Shown piece after piece: positions 6,814 through 13,180 of a stretch of 15,783 nucleotides of DNA. The DNA is from Megamonas sp. UBA1799 (GTDB lineage Bacteria > Bacillota > Negativicutes > Selenomonadales > Selenomonadaceae), in contig DCFR01000078.1 in assembly GCA_002319815.1 (NCBI GenBank), forward strand, positions 1 through 15,783, given 5' to 3'. Numbering within the stretch: position 1 is the stretch's first letter; each line of letters begins with the position of its first letter. The notes under the pieces are model-generated. The model was not told the origin of the DNA, made no database searches, and saw nothing but the letters and a program-made list of their open reading frames with translations. Made by a program: the position numbers and the translations under genes.

Positions 6814-6842
6814 TTTATACCATGCCCGCCGGAATTTAGCAA
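6814..6842 (-). promoter_or_regulatory. Possible promoter upstream of the pyrR terminator, directed at the P-II gene
   Basis: On the minus strand TTGCTA (6837-6842), a 17-base spacer and TATAAA (6814-6819), with TGG before the -10, resemble a housekeeping promoter with an extended -10. The -35 is weak (four of six). A transcript would start near 6807 and run straight into the hairpin at 6754-6790 before reaching the P-II start. I see no better promoter between the hairpin and the gene. Confidence 0.5.
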
Positions 6843-6854
6843 GAAAATTTTATG

Positions 6855-7409
6855 CTATTCTTCCTGAAACTCGCGAATGACAACCTGTTCAGCTTTATCC
6901 GTATCGCTGAGCTGTACACTGACGACTTCACGCGCCGCCGTCGGCACATTTTTGCCGACATAGTCAGCGCGGATCGGCAGCTCGCGATGCCCGCGGTCGA
7001 TCAGGACGGCCAGCTGAATCACCTTGGGACGGCCCATGTCAATCAAGGCATCCAGAGCCGCCCTGATGGTCCGTCCGGTATACAGCACGTCATCGGTCAG
7101 AATAATCGTCTTCCCCGTAATATCCACCGGCATCTGCGTCGGATGAACAATCGGCTGATAGGATAACGTAGAAAGGTCATCGCGATACAAAGTAATATCC
7201 AGCACTCCGGTCGGCGGACGGCGCCCTTCAATCTGATCGATTTCTACCGCAATACGTTCAGCAATCGGCACCCCGCGCGTTCGAATGCCAACCAGCACCA
7301 AATCTTCAACGCCCTTATTTTTCTCCACGATTTCGTGTGCAATGCGCGTGAGTGCCCGGCGAATCCCCTCGGAATCCATTAAAACTGTCTTATCTACCAG
7401 AACTGACAT
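6855..7409 (-). CDS. pyrR: Bifunctional pyr operon regulator / uracil phosphoribosyltransferase
   Basis: A 184-residue PyrR of usual length. In Gram-positive bacteria it binds anti-antiterminator RNA in pyr mRNAs when UMP is high and also has uracil phosphoribosyltransferase activity. Seen here: the N-terminal VDKTVLMDSEGIRRALTRIAHEIVEKN, LVGIRTRGVPIAERIA, the DITLYRDDL stretch typical of PyrR and absent from ordinary Upp enzymes, and the PRPP loop ILTDDVLYTGRT at residues 103-114. It follows rluD by 19 bases, as in Bacillus (lspA-rluD-pyrR), but no pyr biosynthesis gene follows; a terminator comes next. The 19-base gap is too short for a PyrR-binding attenuator. Confidence 0.96.
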   Translation of the reverse strand: MSVLVDKTVLMDSEGIRRALTRIAHEIVEKNKGVEDLVLVGIRTRGVPIAERIAVEIDQIEGRRPPTGVLDITLYRDDLSTLSYQPIVHPTQMPVDITGKTIILTDDVLYTGRTIRAALDALIDMGRPKVIQLAVLIDRGHRELPIRADYVGKNVPTAAREVVSVQLSDTDKAEQVVIREFQEE

Positions 7410-7428
7410 ACAAAATCCACCCCTGTCA

Positions 7429-8349
7429 TTATAAGTTCTGCTGCCGGCGCAGAGTATTCAGGATCTGCTGCATATCCGCCGGCAGCGGTGCAGTAAAAGT
7501 CATTTCCTCATGCGTCACCGGATGCACGAGGGTCAGCGTCAGCGAATGCAGCGCCTGCCCGGCAATTGCAAAAGGCGACTTCCCGGAGCCATACTTAGGA
7601 TCGCCCACCAGCGGATGTCCAATATGCGTCATGTGGACCCGGATCTGATGCGTTCGCCCGGTCAGCAGCCGGCATTCCACCAGCGTATACCGGCCATAGC
7701 GCTCCAATACGCGAAATTTTGTTGTCGCCGGCTTGCCATTCAAAGTAACAATTGCCATTTTCTGCCGATCCCGGGGATTACGGCCAATAGCGCCATGAAT
7801 AACGCCGCCGTCCTCCTTGATATTGCCATGCACCAGAGCCCAGTAAACGCGATGCGCCGTCTTATTCCGTATCTGCTCCGCCAGATCAATATGCGCCGCA
7901 TCATTCTTGGCAGCTACCATAACGCCTGAAGTATCCTTGTCCAGACGATGCACGATCCCGGGACGCAGCTCGCCATTGATGCCGGATAAATCCTGACAGT
8001 GCGCCATTAGCGCATTGACCAGCGTACCGCTCGTCACTCCGGCCGCCGGATGCACGACCATTCCCCTCGCCTTGTTCACAACAATGATATCATGATCTTC
8101 ATACAAGATATCCAACGGGATCGGTTCCGGCAGAATCGCCACGGGGACCGCATCCGGCAGCGTAAACGTGACTTGCTCGCCCGCCGTCAGCTTATACCGA
8201 GCTTTCTGCACCTGCCCATTCACCAACACCTCGCCCGCCGCAATGATTTTTTGAATATGCGAGCGCGATAAATCGGGCTGCTGTCGGGTCAAAAACAGGT
8301 CCAGGCGCTCTCCGGCCTGCCCGGCGGTAAAAACAATTTGTTCTGCCAT
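7429..8349 (-). CDS. rluD: RluA/RluD family 23S rRNA pseudouridine synthase
   Basis: A 306-residue RluA-family pseudouridine synthase. An N-terminal S4 RNA-binding domain (about residues 14-75, with RLDLFLTRQQPDLSRSHIQKII and VLVNGQ) precedes the catalytic domain, where HRLDKDTSG holds the catalytic Asp137. RTHQIRVH and GDPKYG further on are typical. Family members modify 23S rRNA, often in helix 69, but the exact target site of this one cannot be read from sequence, so the symbol is by family and context (ylyB in Bacillus). The start is set at 8349, where the ATG overlaps the lspA stop (TGATG) with AAGGA upstream inside lspA; an upstream in-frame extension would run 16 codons into lspA. Confidence 0.92.
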   Translation of the reverse strand: MAEQIVFTAGQAGERLDLFLTRQQPDLSRSHIQKIIAAGEVLVNGQVQKARYKLTAGEQVTFTLPDAVPVAILPEPIPLDILYEDHDIIVVNKARGMVVHPAAGVTSGTLVNALMAHCQDLSGINGELRPGIVHRLDKDTSGVMVAAKNDAAHIDLAEQIRNKTAHRVYWALVHGNIKEDGGVIHGAIGRNPRDRQKMAIVTLNGKPATTKFRVLERYGRYTLVECRLLTGRTHQIRVHMTHIGHPLVGDPKYGSGKSPFAIAGQALHSLTLTLVHPVTHEEMTFTAPLPADMQQILNTLRRQQNL

Positions 8350-8792
8350 CAGTGTTCCTTCTCTTTCATTTGAAATATAATAGCGTACATGATACAACCT
8401 ACGCCGCAGACAATCGCGATATCCGCCAGATTAAAAATTGGCCAGATGCGAAAGTCCAAAAAATCTATGACCCGGCCAATCCAGATGCGATCGATCAGAT
8501 TGCCGACCGCCCCGCCTAGAAGCATAGCCGCCCCATAACGAATCCAGGCCGTTTCTTGTTGCAGCCGGGGATAAAAATAACCGGCTGCTGCCAGAATCGC
8601 CACCCCGATCACAATAAAGAAGGTCTGCTGATTTTCCAGAATCCCAAAAGCCGCTCCGGAATTCTGAATATAAGTAATATGAAAAATACCCGGCACCACC
8701 GGAATGGATATCCCTAATGGCAAAACGGAGACAATATAACGCTTCAGCAACTGATCAGCTAAAATCAAAAAAATACATACTAATAATGGCAC
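8349..8792 (-). CDS. lspA: Lipoprotein signal peptidase (signal peptidase II)
   Basis: A 147-residue inner-membrane aspartic protease that cleaves prolipoprotein signal peptides after lipid attachment. Four hydrophobic segments are visible, at about residues 2-20, 57-74, 85-102 and 121-141. The conserved NSGAAFG is at 44-50, GNLIDR at 97-102, and the catalytic aspartates are Asp110 (RVIDF) and Asp124 (NLADIA). The start is GTG, with AGAGG eight bases upstream; no in-frame ATG fits the usual N-terminus. It is 20 bases from divIVA and overlaps rluD by one base. In Bacillus ileS separates divIVA and lspA, but it is absent here. Confidence 0.95.
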   Translation of the reverse strand: MPLLVCIFLILADQLLKRYIVSVLPLGISIPVVPGIFHITYIQNSGAAFGILENQQTFFIVIGVAILAAAGYFYPRLQQETAWIRYGAAMLLGGAVGNLIDRIWIGRVIDFLDFRIWPIFNLADIAIVCGVGCIMYAIIFQMKEKEH

Positions 8793-8812
8793 GCCAACAA
8801 CCTCTGTTTTTC

Positions 8813-9550
8813 TTAATCTTGTTTAATACCGGTTTTCTCTGCCTCAACATTCCCGACAGCTTCCGGCTCGGCTGCGAGGGAAACAGCTTCCTCACCGTCC
8901 GGCGCGGCGGCATCCTGCACAGACGCGCTGCCCAGCAAAGGCCCGGCTGTCTCCAGTGTCTCCGGCTGCTCCCCCGTCTCAGCCGGATGCGGCGCCGCAA
9001 AATCCAGTTCCATTTCCGAAGTCAGATCTCCGACAATCTGCTGTACGCCGTCCTCGTCCAAAAGATCCAGTTCCGTACGCAGCAACGATTTGATTTTCGT
9101 CAAAAACTGCCGTTGCTTCTTGACGATTGCCTCATATTTCAACTGTGTTTCCGTCAGCTGCTCCTGATTTCTCTCCAGTTCACGCTGTGCATCCTGTTCT
9201 GCCTGCTGCCGCAGCGCATCGCACTTCTGCCGGGCCGCCTCCTGCAGCGTCTCCACTTCTTCATGTGCCGACGCTAAAAGCGCAGCCGCCTCCTGCTGTG
9301 CTTTGGAGACCACTTCATCTGCTTTTGACTGCGCAAGAATCAAAGTGTCATGAAGACTTTTTTCAATCTGCTGATACTTCTCCAGATCCTTGCTGCCCTG
9401 CGCATTCTGTTCCGTCAAATCCGCATTTTCCTTAAACAGCTGCTCATAGTCGCCAATCACTTTATCGAGAAAATCATCTACCTCATCCTCATCATAGCCG
9501 CGGAAGCTGCGTGTGAACTCCTGATCATGTATATCTGCCGGTGTAAGCAT
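8813..9550 (-). CDS. divIVA: DivIVA domain protein
   Basis: A 245-residue coiled-coil protein of the DivIVA/GpsB family, which binds negatively curved membrane at poles and division sites and recruits other proteins. The membrane-binding N-terminus is clear: LTPADIHDQEFTRSFRGYDEDEVDDFLDKV, with Phe16 and Arg17 of the exposed loop. Heptad-rich coiled coil follows to about residue 165, rich in Gln, Glu and Ala. The last 60 or so residues are Pro-, Ala- and Glu-rich and probably disordered, longer than in Bacillus DivIVA. I place the start at 9550 after AGGGGGG, six bases upstream; the frame is open 41 codons further, but that part overlaps ylmH and lacks family similarity. Confidence 0.93.
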   Translation of the reverse strand: MLTPADIHDQEFTRSFRGYDEDEVDDFLDKVIGDYEQLFKENADLTEQNAQGSKDLEKYQQIEKSLHDTLILAQSKADEVVSKAQQEAAALLASAHEEVETLQEAARQKCDALRQQAEQDAQRELERNQEQLTETQLKYEAIVKKQRQFLTKIKSLLRTELDLLDEDGVQQIVGDLTSEMELDFAAPHPAETGEQPETLETAGPLLGSASVQDAAAPDGEEAVSLAAEPEAVGNVEAEKTGIKQD

Positions 9551-9556
9551 GACTAT

Positions 9557-9563
9557 CCCCCCT
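9557..9563 (-). promoter_or_regulatory. Ribosome binding site that decides the divIVA start
   Basis: AGGGGGG on the minus strand, six bases before the ATG at 9550, where homology to DivIVA begins. Confidence 0.7.
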
Positions 9564-9593
9564 ATACTTTCGCTATCTGTCCAGCCTGTCGGC

Positions 9594-10382
9594 TTACAAA
9601 TACCGTTTGAGCAGAACGCCAACCCGTCCCTTTTTCGTCTGACCGCGCACTTCAGCAACTTCCAGTCGCCCACGCCCCCGCAGTGAAATCACATCGCCCG
9701 CCTTAACCAGCTGCGACACATTTTTTACCGATTGCCAGTTCAGCTTCAATTTATCGGCCTCAATGTCTGCCGCCGCCCGGCTGCGGGAAGTGCCAAAGCC
9801 CGCCGCTGCCACCGAATCGACTCGCAGAGATGCGACCGTCGCGCTGATTTCCTTGCACCGTTCTTCACGCGGGATAATCGAATCCAATTCGACCAAGGCG
9901 CATTGAACCGATGCCGAGCCGATTTTATTGCAGTTCGTCAGAAAAAAATCTGCCATTTTCTTGTCGGCCAGAATCTTCACCGATCCGCCGGCCACCAAAA
10001 GATCGCCCAACAGATCCCTTTCAACGCCCAGCCCCATGAGAGAGCCCAGCACATCCCGATGCGATAAATGGACAAAATCTCCATTCCAACGAGCTTCTAT
10101 CGCCACGATATCAAACGCCGGCGTACCGCCAAAAGCATCATGCAGCAGCATTGCCCGCTGCCGCTCAGCACCAGCATAGCCGCCGTCAAAACGAACCGAC
10201 AAATTACTGTAATTAGCCGCGATGGTCTCAGCTATACCGACGCCATATGGATCTAAAAAACCGGAAAGCCGAAACTTCTGTGTCTTCATTGCCTGCTCGG
10301 CCAGATCAACCAGTCGGACGGCCGTTTCTTCCCCTTCCGTCCCCTTATAATAACGAAGAATCTTTTCCCGCACTGCCGTCAT
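9594..10382 (-). CDS. ylmH: YlmH/RqcP S4-domain RNA-binding protein
   Basis: A 262-residue protein of the YlmH family. In Bacillus subtilis YlmH is RqcP, which binds the 50S-peptidyl-tRNA complex next to RqcH and supports poly-alanine tailing of stalled chains. Family motifs are all present: FLDPY, GGYAGAERQRA, LSHRDVLGSLMGLGVERDLLGD and TVASLRVDSV, then SRSRAAADIEA leading into the C-terminal S4 domain (about residues 181-262, with GDVISLRGRGRLEV). It starts with an ATGA overlap on the proC stop, suggesting coupled translation. The position between the sepF side and divIVA is the one seen in the ylm cluster. Its partner rqcH lies about 3.4 kb away in this window. Confidence 0.94.
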   Translation of the reverse strand: MTAVREKILRYYKGTEGEETAVRLVDLAEQAMKTQKFRLSGFLDPYGVGIAETIAANYSNLSVRFDGGYAGAERQRAMLLHDAFGGTPAFDIVAIEARWNGDFVHLSHRDVLGSLMGLGVERDLLGDLLVAGGSVKILADKKMADFFLTNCNKIGSASVQCALVELDSIIPREERCKEISATVASLRVDSVAAAGFGTSRSRAAADIEADKLKLNWQSVKNVSQLVKAGDVISLRGRGRLEVAEVRGQTKKGRVGVLLKRYL

Positions 10383-11182
10383 TTTTTCGTCCCCATCGCT
10401 GCTGATTTTTTGGCCGCTGCCAAAACTGCTTCCAAAAATGCACTGCGAACGCCATGCTGCTCCAGCACCCGCACTCCTTCTATCGTCGTGCCTGCCGGCG
10501 ACGTCACCTGATCCCGTAATACATCTGGATGCAGTCCTGTCTCCAGCACCATCTTCGCCGCGCCCAGCATTGTCTGCGCGGCCAGCGTGATCGCCGTCGG
10601 ACGCGGCAGGCCGGCGGCCACGCCGCCGTCAGCCAGCGCGTCAATCGCCAGGAAAGCATACGCCGGTCCGCTGCCGGAAAGACCGGTAACGGCATCCATA
10701 AGATTTTCTTTCACACATACCGCCCGTCCGGCTGCCGATAAAATCGCCGTGACTTTATCCGCATCGGCCTGCGACGCATTGCTGCCCAGCGCATACGCCG
10801 ACATACCGGCTCCCACCGACATCGGCGTATTCGGCATGATCCGTAGCACCGGCTGAATCTGAAACTGTTCCTGCAGCCGCGATAAAGTAAGTCCGGCCAC
10901 CACCGACGCTATAATCGTACTGCTATGGACCTCATGCGAGACTTCATGCATCGCCGCCTCTGCCGCCTGCGGCTTGACTGCCAGAAAAAGAATACCGACC
11001 CGCTTGGCAAAAGCAGCGGCGCCAACCGCAGCCTTTACATGATACCGTTCATGCAGCTCATCGCATCGCTCCTGTTTATGATCCGATACATAAATATCCT
11101 CCGGAGCCGTCATTCCGCAAGCCAGTATCCCTTTGACCAGTGCTTCGCACATCGCACCGCCGCCAATGAATCCGATTTTCAT
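10379..11182 (-). CDS. proC: Pyrroline-5-carboxylate reductase
   Basis: A 267-residue enzyme of normal length for ProC, the NAD(P)H-dependent last step of proline synthesis. The N-terminal Rossmann motif is GFIGGGAMCEALVKG. The middle has VKPQ, RIMPNTP, and the dimerisation half carries TGLSGSGPAYAF and the late signature VTSPAGTTIEGVRVLE. The start has AGGAG with GAGGG close behind it. The gene sits between sepF and ylmH, a slot that holds ylmG (YggT family membrane protein) in Bacillus. Adjacency of yggS and proC is common in other phyla, so the mixture of both arrangements is notable here. Confidence 0.96.
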   Translation of the reverse strand: MKIGFIGGGAMCEALVKGILACGMTAPEDIYVSDHKQERCDELHERYHVKAAVGAAAFAKRVGILFLAVKPQAAEAAMHEVSHEVHSSTIIASVVAGLTLSRLQEQFQIQPVLRIMPNTPMSVGAGMSAYALGSNASQADADKVTAILSAAGRAVCVKENLMDAVTGLSGSGPAYAFLAIDALADGGVAAGLPRPTAITLAAQTMLGAAKMVLETGLHPDVLRDQVTSPAGTTIEGVRVLEQHGVRSAFLEAVLAAAKKSAAMGTKK

Positions 11183-11194
11183 TTTCCCTCACTC

Positions 11195-11641
11195 CTATTT
11201 CTTCAACCAGGGCATCTCTGCCGAAACAGATTTCTCATCCTGCGTATAAGCAACATTCACATTACTGGGGGCACAAAGAAAGACATTGTGACTGACCTTT
11301 TTAATTTCTCCGCCCAATGCATACGTAGTCCCGCTGATAAAATCAATAATACGTTTTGCCGCCTCGCCATCCGTGCTTTCAAAATTAATCACCACCGGCT
11401 TTCGATCCTTCAGGCAATTCGCCACCTGCTGCGCGTCATCAAAAGTCTTCGGGTCGATCACGACCACCTTCATCTTGAGAGCTGTTGTCACGCTCCGGGC
11501 GGCCGCTCCTGCGGCCTGAATGCTCACGACATTATCCGGCGTTTCCGGCTCCGCTGCCGGCGCTTCTTCGAGCTTACCTTCAGCCTCGTCCGGCGGAACC
11601 CCAATACCGATTTTATCACAGAACTTATCAATAATTTTCAT
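11195..11641 (-). CDS. sepF: Cell division protein SepF
   Basis: A 148-residue SepF, which anchors and bundles FtsZ filaments at the membrane. An N-terminal amphipathic stretch (MKIIDKFCDKIGIG) fits the membrane-targeting helix, followed by an acidic, Pro/Ala/Glu-rich linker to about residue 50 and the globular SepF domain. That domain shows VVVIDPKTFDDAQQVANCLKDRKPVVINFE and then AAKRIIDFISGTTYALGG, with VFLCAPSNVNV near the end, all typical. A GAGGGGGAAGG stretch precedes the ATG. Its place after yggS and before ylmH-divIVA is the same division-gene context as in Bacillus. Confidence 0.95.
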   Translation of the reverse strand: MKIIDKFCDKIGIGVPPDEAEGKLEEAPAAEPETPDNVVSIQAAGAAARSVTTALKMKVVVIDPKTFDDAQQVANCLKDRKPVVINFESTDGEAAKRIIDFISGTTYALGGEIKKVSHNVFLCAPSNVNVAYTQDEKSVSAEMPWLKK

Positions 11642-11653
11642 GTGCCTTCCCCC

Positions 11654-12346
11654 TCAATATTGCCGCGCGCCAAAGATGGCCGTTCCAACCCTTACCATAT
11701 TTGCGCCTTCTTCAATCGCGATTGTATAATCATGTGTCATACCCATCGATAGATATTTAATATTCGATGTCAAAAGCGGCATTTCCTGTACACGCTGAAA
11801 AATTTCATACATTTCACGAAAAAGGGGACGGCAGTCCTCTACTTGCTCATAATTTGGCGCAATGCACATAAGGCCGCAAAGATGCAAATGATCCATCGCA
11901 TCGACTTTTTGCATCAACAGCGGCAAATCCTCCCGATAAATTCCGAACTTACTATCTTCCCGAGCCAGATTCACTTGCAGTAAAATATCCTGGACCTTAT
12001 GGATTTTCTTCGCCGCCCGATCCAACGCCGTCATAAGATGATCGCTGTCAACCGAATGAATCAGATCAAAAAGCTGCACGGCCTGATTCACCTTGTTTGT
12101 CTGCAAATGGCCGATGAGATGCCAGCTTACCTTCCGGTCCAGCAGTTCATGCTTCTTCATCGCTTCCTGGATACGATTTTCACCGACAATGGTTACGCCG
12201 GCATCAATTGCCTCACGCATAGCATTTACATCATGGTTCTTCGTCACCGCCACCAGATCCACCGGAGCGTTTTTATTCGCCCGAACGCGATTCTGCCGGC
12301 TCCGCTCGATTTCTGATTCCACTTCATGCAATTTTTCTGCTATCAT
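11654..12346 (-). CDS. yggS: YggS family pyridoxal phosphate homeostasis protein
   Basis: A 230-residue protein of the PLPBP family (YggS, YlmE in Bacillus), a single-domain fold-type III protein that binds pyridoxal 5'-phosphate and influences vitamin B6 and amino-acid balance without a known catalytic reaction. Lys36 in LVAVTKN is the PLP lysine. VGENRIQEA, WHLIGHLQTNK and the late GMTHDYTIAIEEGANMVRVGTAIFGAR (the phosphate-binding region) match the family closely. The ATG follows AGGGGGAC. It sits between pgeF and sepF with very short gaps, as in the ylmD-ylmE-ylmF order. Confidence 0.95.
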   Translation of the reverse strand: MIAEKLHEVESEIERSRQNRVRANKNAPVDLVAVTKNHDVNAMREAIDAGVTIVGENRIQEAMKKHELLDRKVSWHLIGHLQTNKVNQAVQLFDLIHSVDSDHLMTALDRAAKKIHKVQDILLQVNLAREDSKFGIYREDLPLLMQKVDAMDHLHLCGLMCIAPNYEQVEDCRPLFREMYEIFQRVQEMPLLTSNIKYLSMGMTHDYTIAIEEGANMVRVGTAIFGARQY

Positions 12347-12358
12347 GAAAAGTCCCCC

Positions 12359-13171
12359 TTATTTTAAAGCAATGACCGCACCAATGCGTCCGGTCTTGCC
12401 GCCATCGGCCCGATAGGAAAAAAACACCTGTGAATTACAGGATGTACAAGTCGCAGCATTCTCAATATGTTCCGGAACAAGGCCGGTGGACAACAGCTGG
12501 CATGCATTTGCCTGCCAAAGATTCAAATGGGTATGCCCATTTTTCTTTTGCAAAATTTCTGAAGCAAACTGCGGCATCGCCTGCTGAAACTGTCCGGCAA
12601 CTTCATCGCCAATTTCATAGCAGCAGGGTCCGATCGAAGGACCAATGGCTGCCAGACAATCCGCCGGCCGGGTCCCATAAGCCGTTCCCATGGCCGCTAC
12701 CGTCTTAGCCGCAATGCTGCGAACCGTTCCCTTCCAGCCGCCATGCGCCAATGCAGCTGCATGATGCACCGGATCAAAAAGCAAAATCGGCGTACAATCG
12801 GCAAAAAACAACATGAGCGGCAAGCCCGGCTCATTGGTCATCAGCGCATCCGTTTCCGGCAGCGCATCGGCATAGATGCGGCTGCCCCGGCCGGCTTCCG
12901 CACGGGTCACGCGGGCAATCCGGTCCGCATGCACCTGCTCCGCGGTACAAAGCTGCGCCGCATCCAGCCCCAGCGCATCACAAAATCGCCAACGGTTCAC
13001 CGCCACGCGCTCGCCATCATCACCGACATGCAGCGCCAGATTGAGCGACGCAAACGGCCCCTGACTTACGCCGCCAAACCGGGTTGATATCGCGTGCGTT
13101 ACCAAATCTTCCGGAAACAAAGAAAAACGACCACACCAGATATTTCGTCCTTGCTTCTCCAAAACAAACAT
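12359..13171 (-). CDS. pgeF: Peptidoglycan editing factor PgeF (YfiH/YlmD, laccase-like fold)
   Basis: A 270-residue member of the multicopper-polyphenol-oxidoreductase-like family, now linked to removal of wrongly incorporated amino acids from peptidoglycan precursors; purine nucleoside activity has also been reported for family members. The zinc or metal ligands are present: His81 (EQVHAD), Cys126 (FADCTPILL) and His143 (AHGGWKGT). ISTRFGGVSQGPFASLNLALHVGDD near the N-terminus and AIGPSIGPCCYEIGDEV later are family signatures. The ATG has GAGGGA upstream and lies nine bases after the radical SAM gene. It leads the pgeF-yggS-sepF group. Confidence 0.95.
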   Translation of the reverse strand: MFVLEKQGRNIWCGRFSLFPEDLVTHAISTRFGGVSQGPFASLNLALHVGDDGERVAVNRWRFCDALGLDAAQLCTAEQVHADRIARVTRAEAGRGSRIYADALPETDALMTNEPGLPLMLFFADCTPILLFDPVHHAAALAHGGWKGTVRSIAAKTVAAMGTAYGTRPADCLAAIGPSIGPCCYEIGDEVAGQFQQAMPQFASEILQKKNGHTHLNLWQANACQLLSTGLVPEHIENAATCTSCNSQVFFSYRADGGKTGRIGAVIALK

Positions 13172-13180
13172 ACAATCCCT

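Noticed and set aside
8350..8397. 16-codon N-terminal extension of RluD into lspA
   Set aside because: The ATG at 8349 has a proper upstream AAGGA and gives the standard N-terminus before the S4 domain.
9551..9673. 41-codon N-terminal extension of DivIVA
   Set aside because: It overlaps the S4 domain of ylmH, lacks homology, and a good ribosome binding site stands before the internal ATG.
10925..11752. A 275-codon plus-strand open frame across proC, sepF and the end of yggS
   Set aside because: It spans three clear minus-strand genes, has no family similarity and an unnatural composition.
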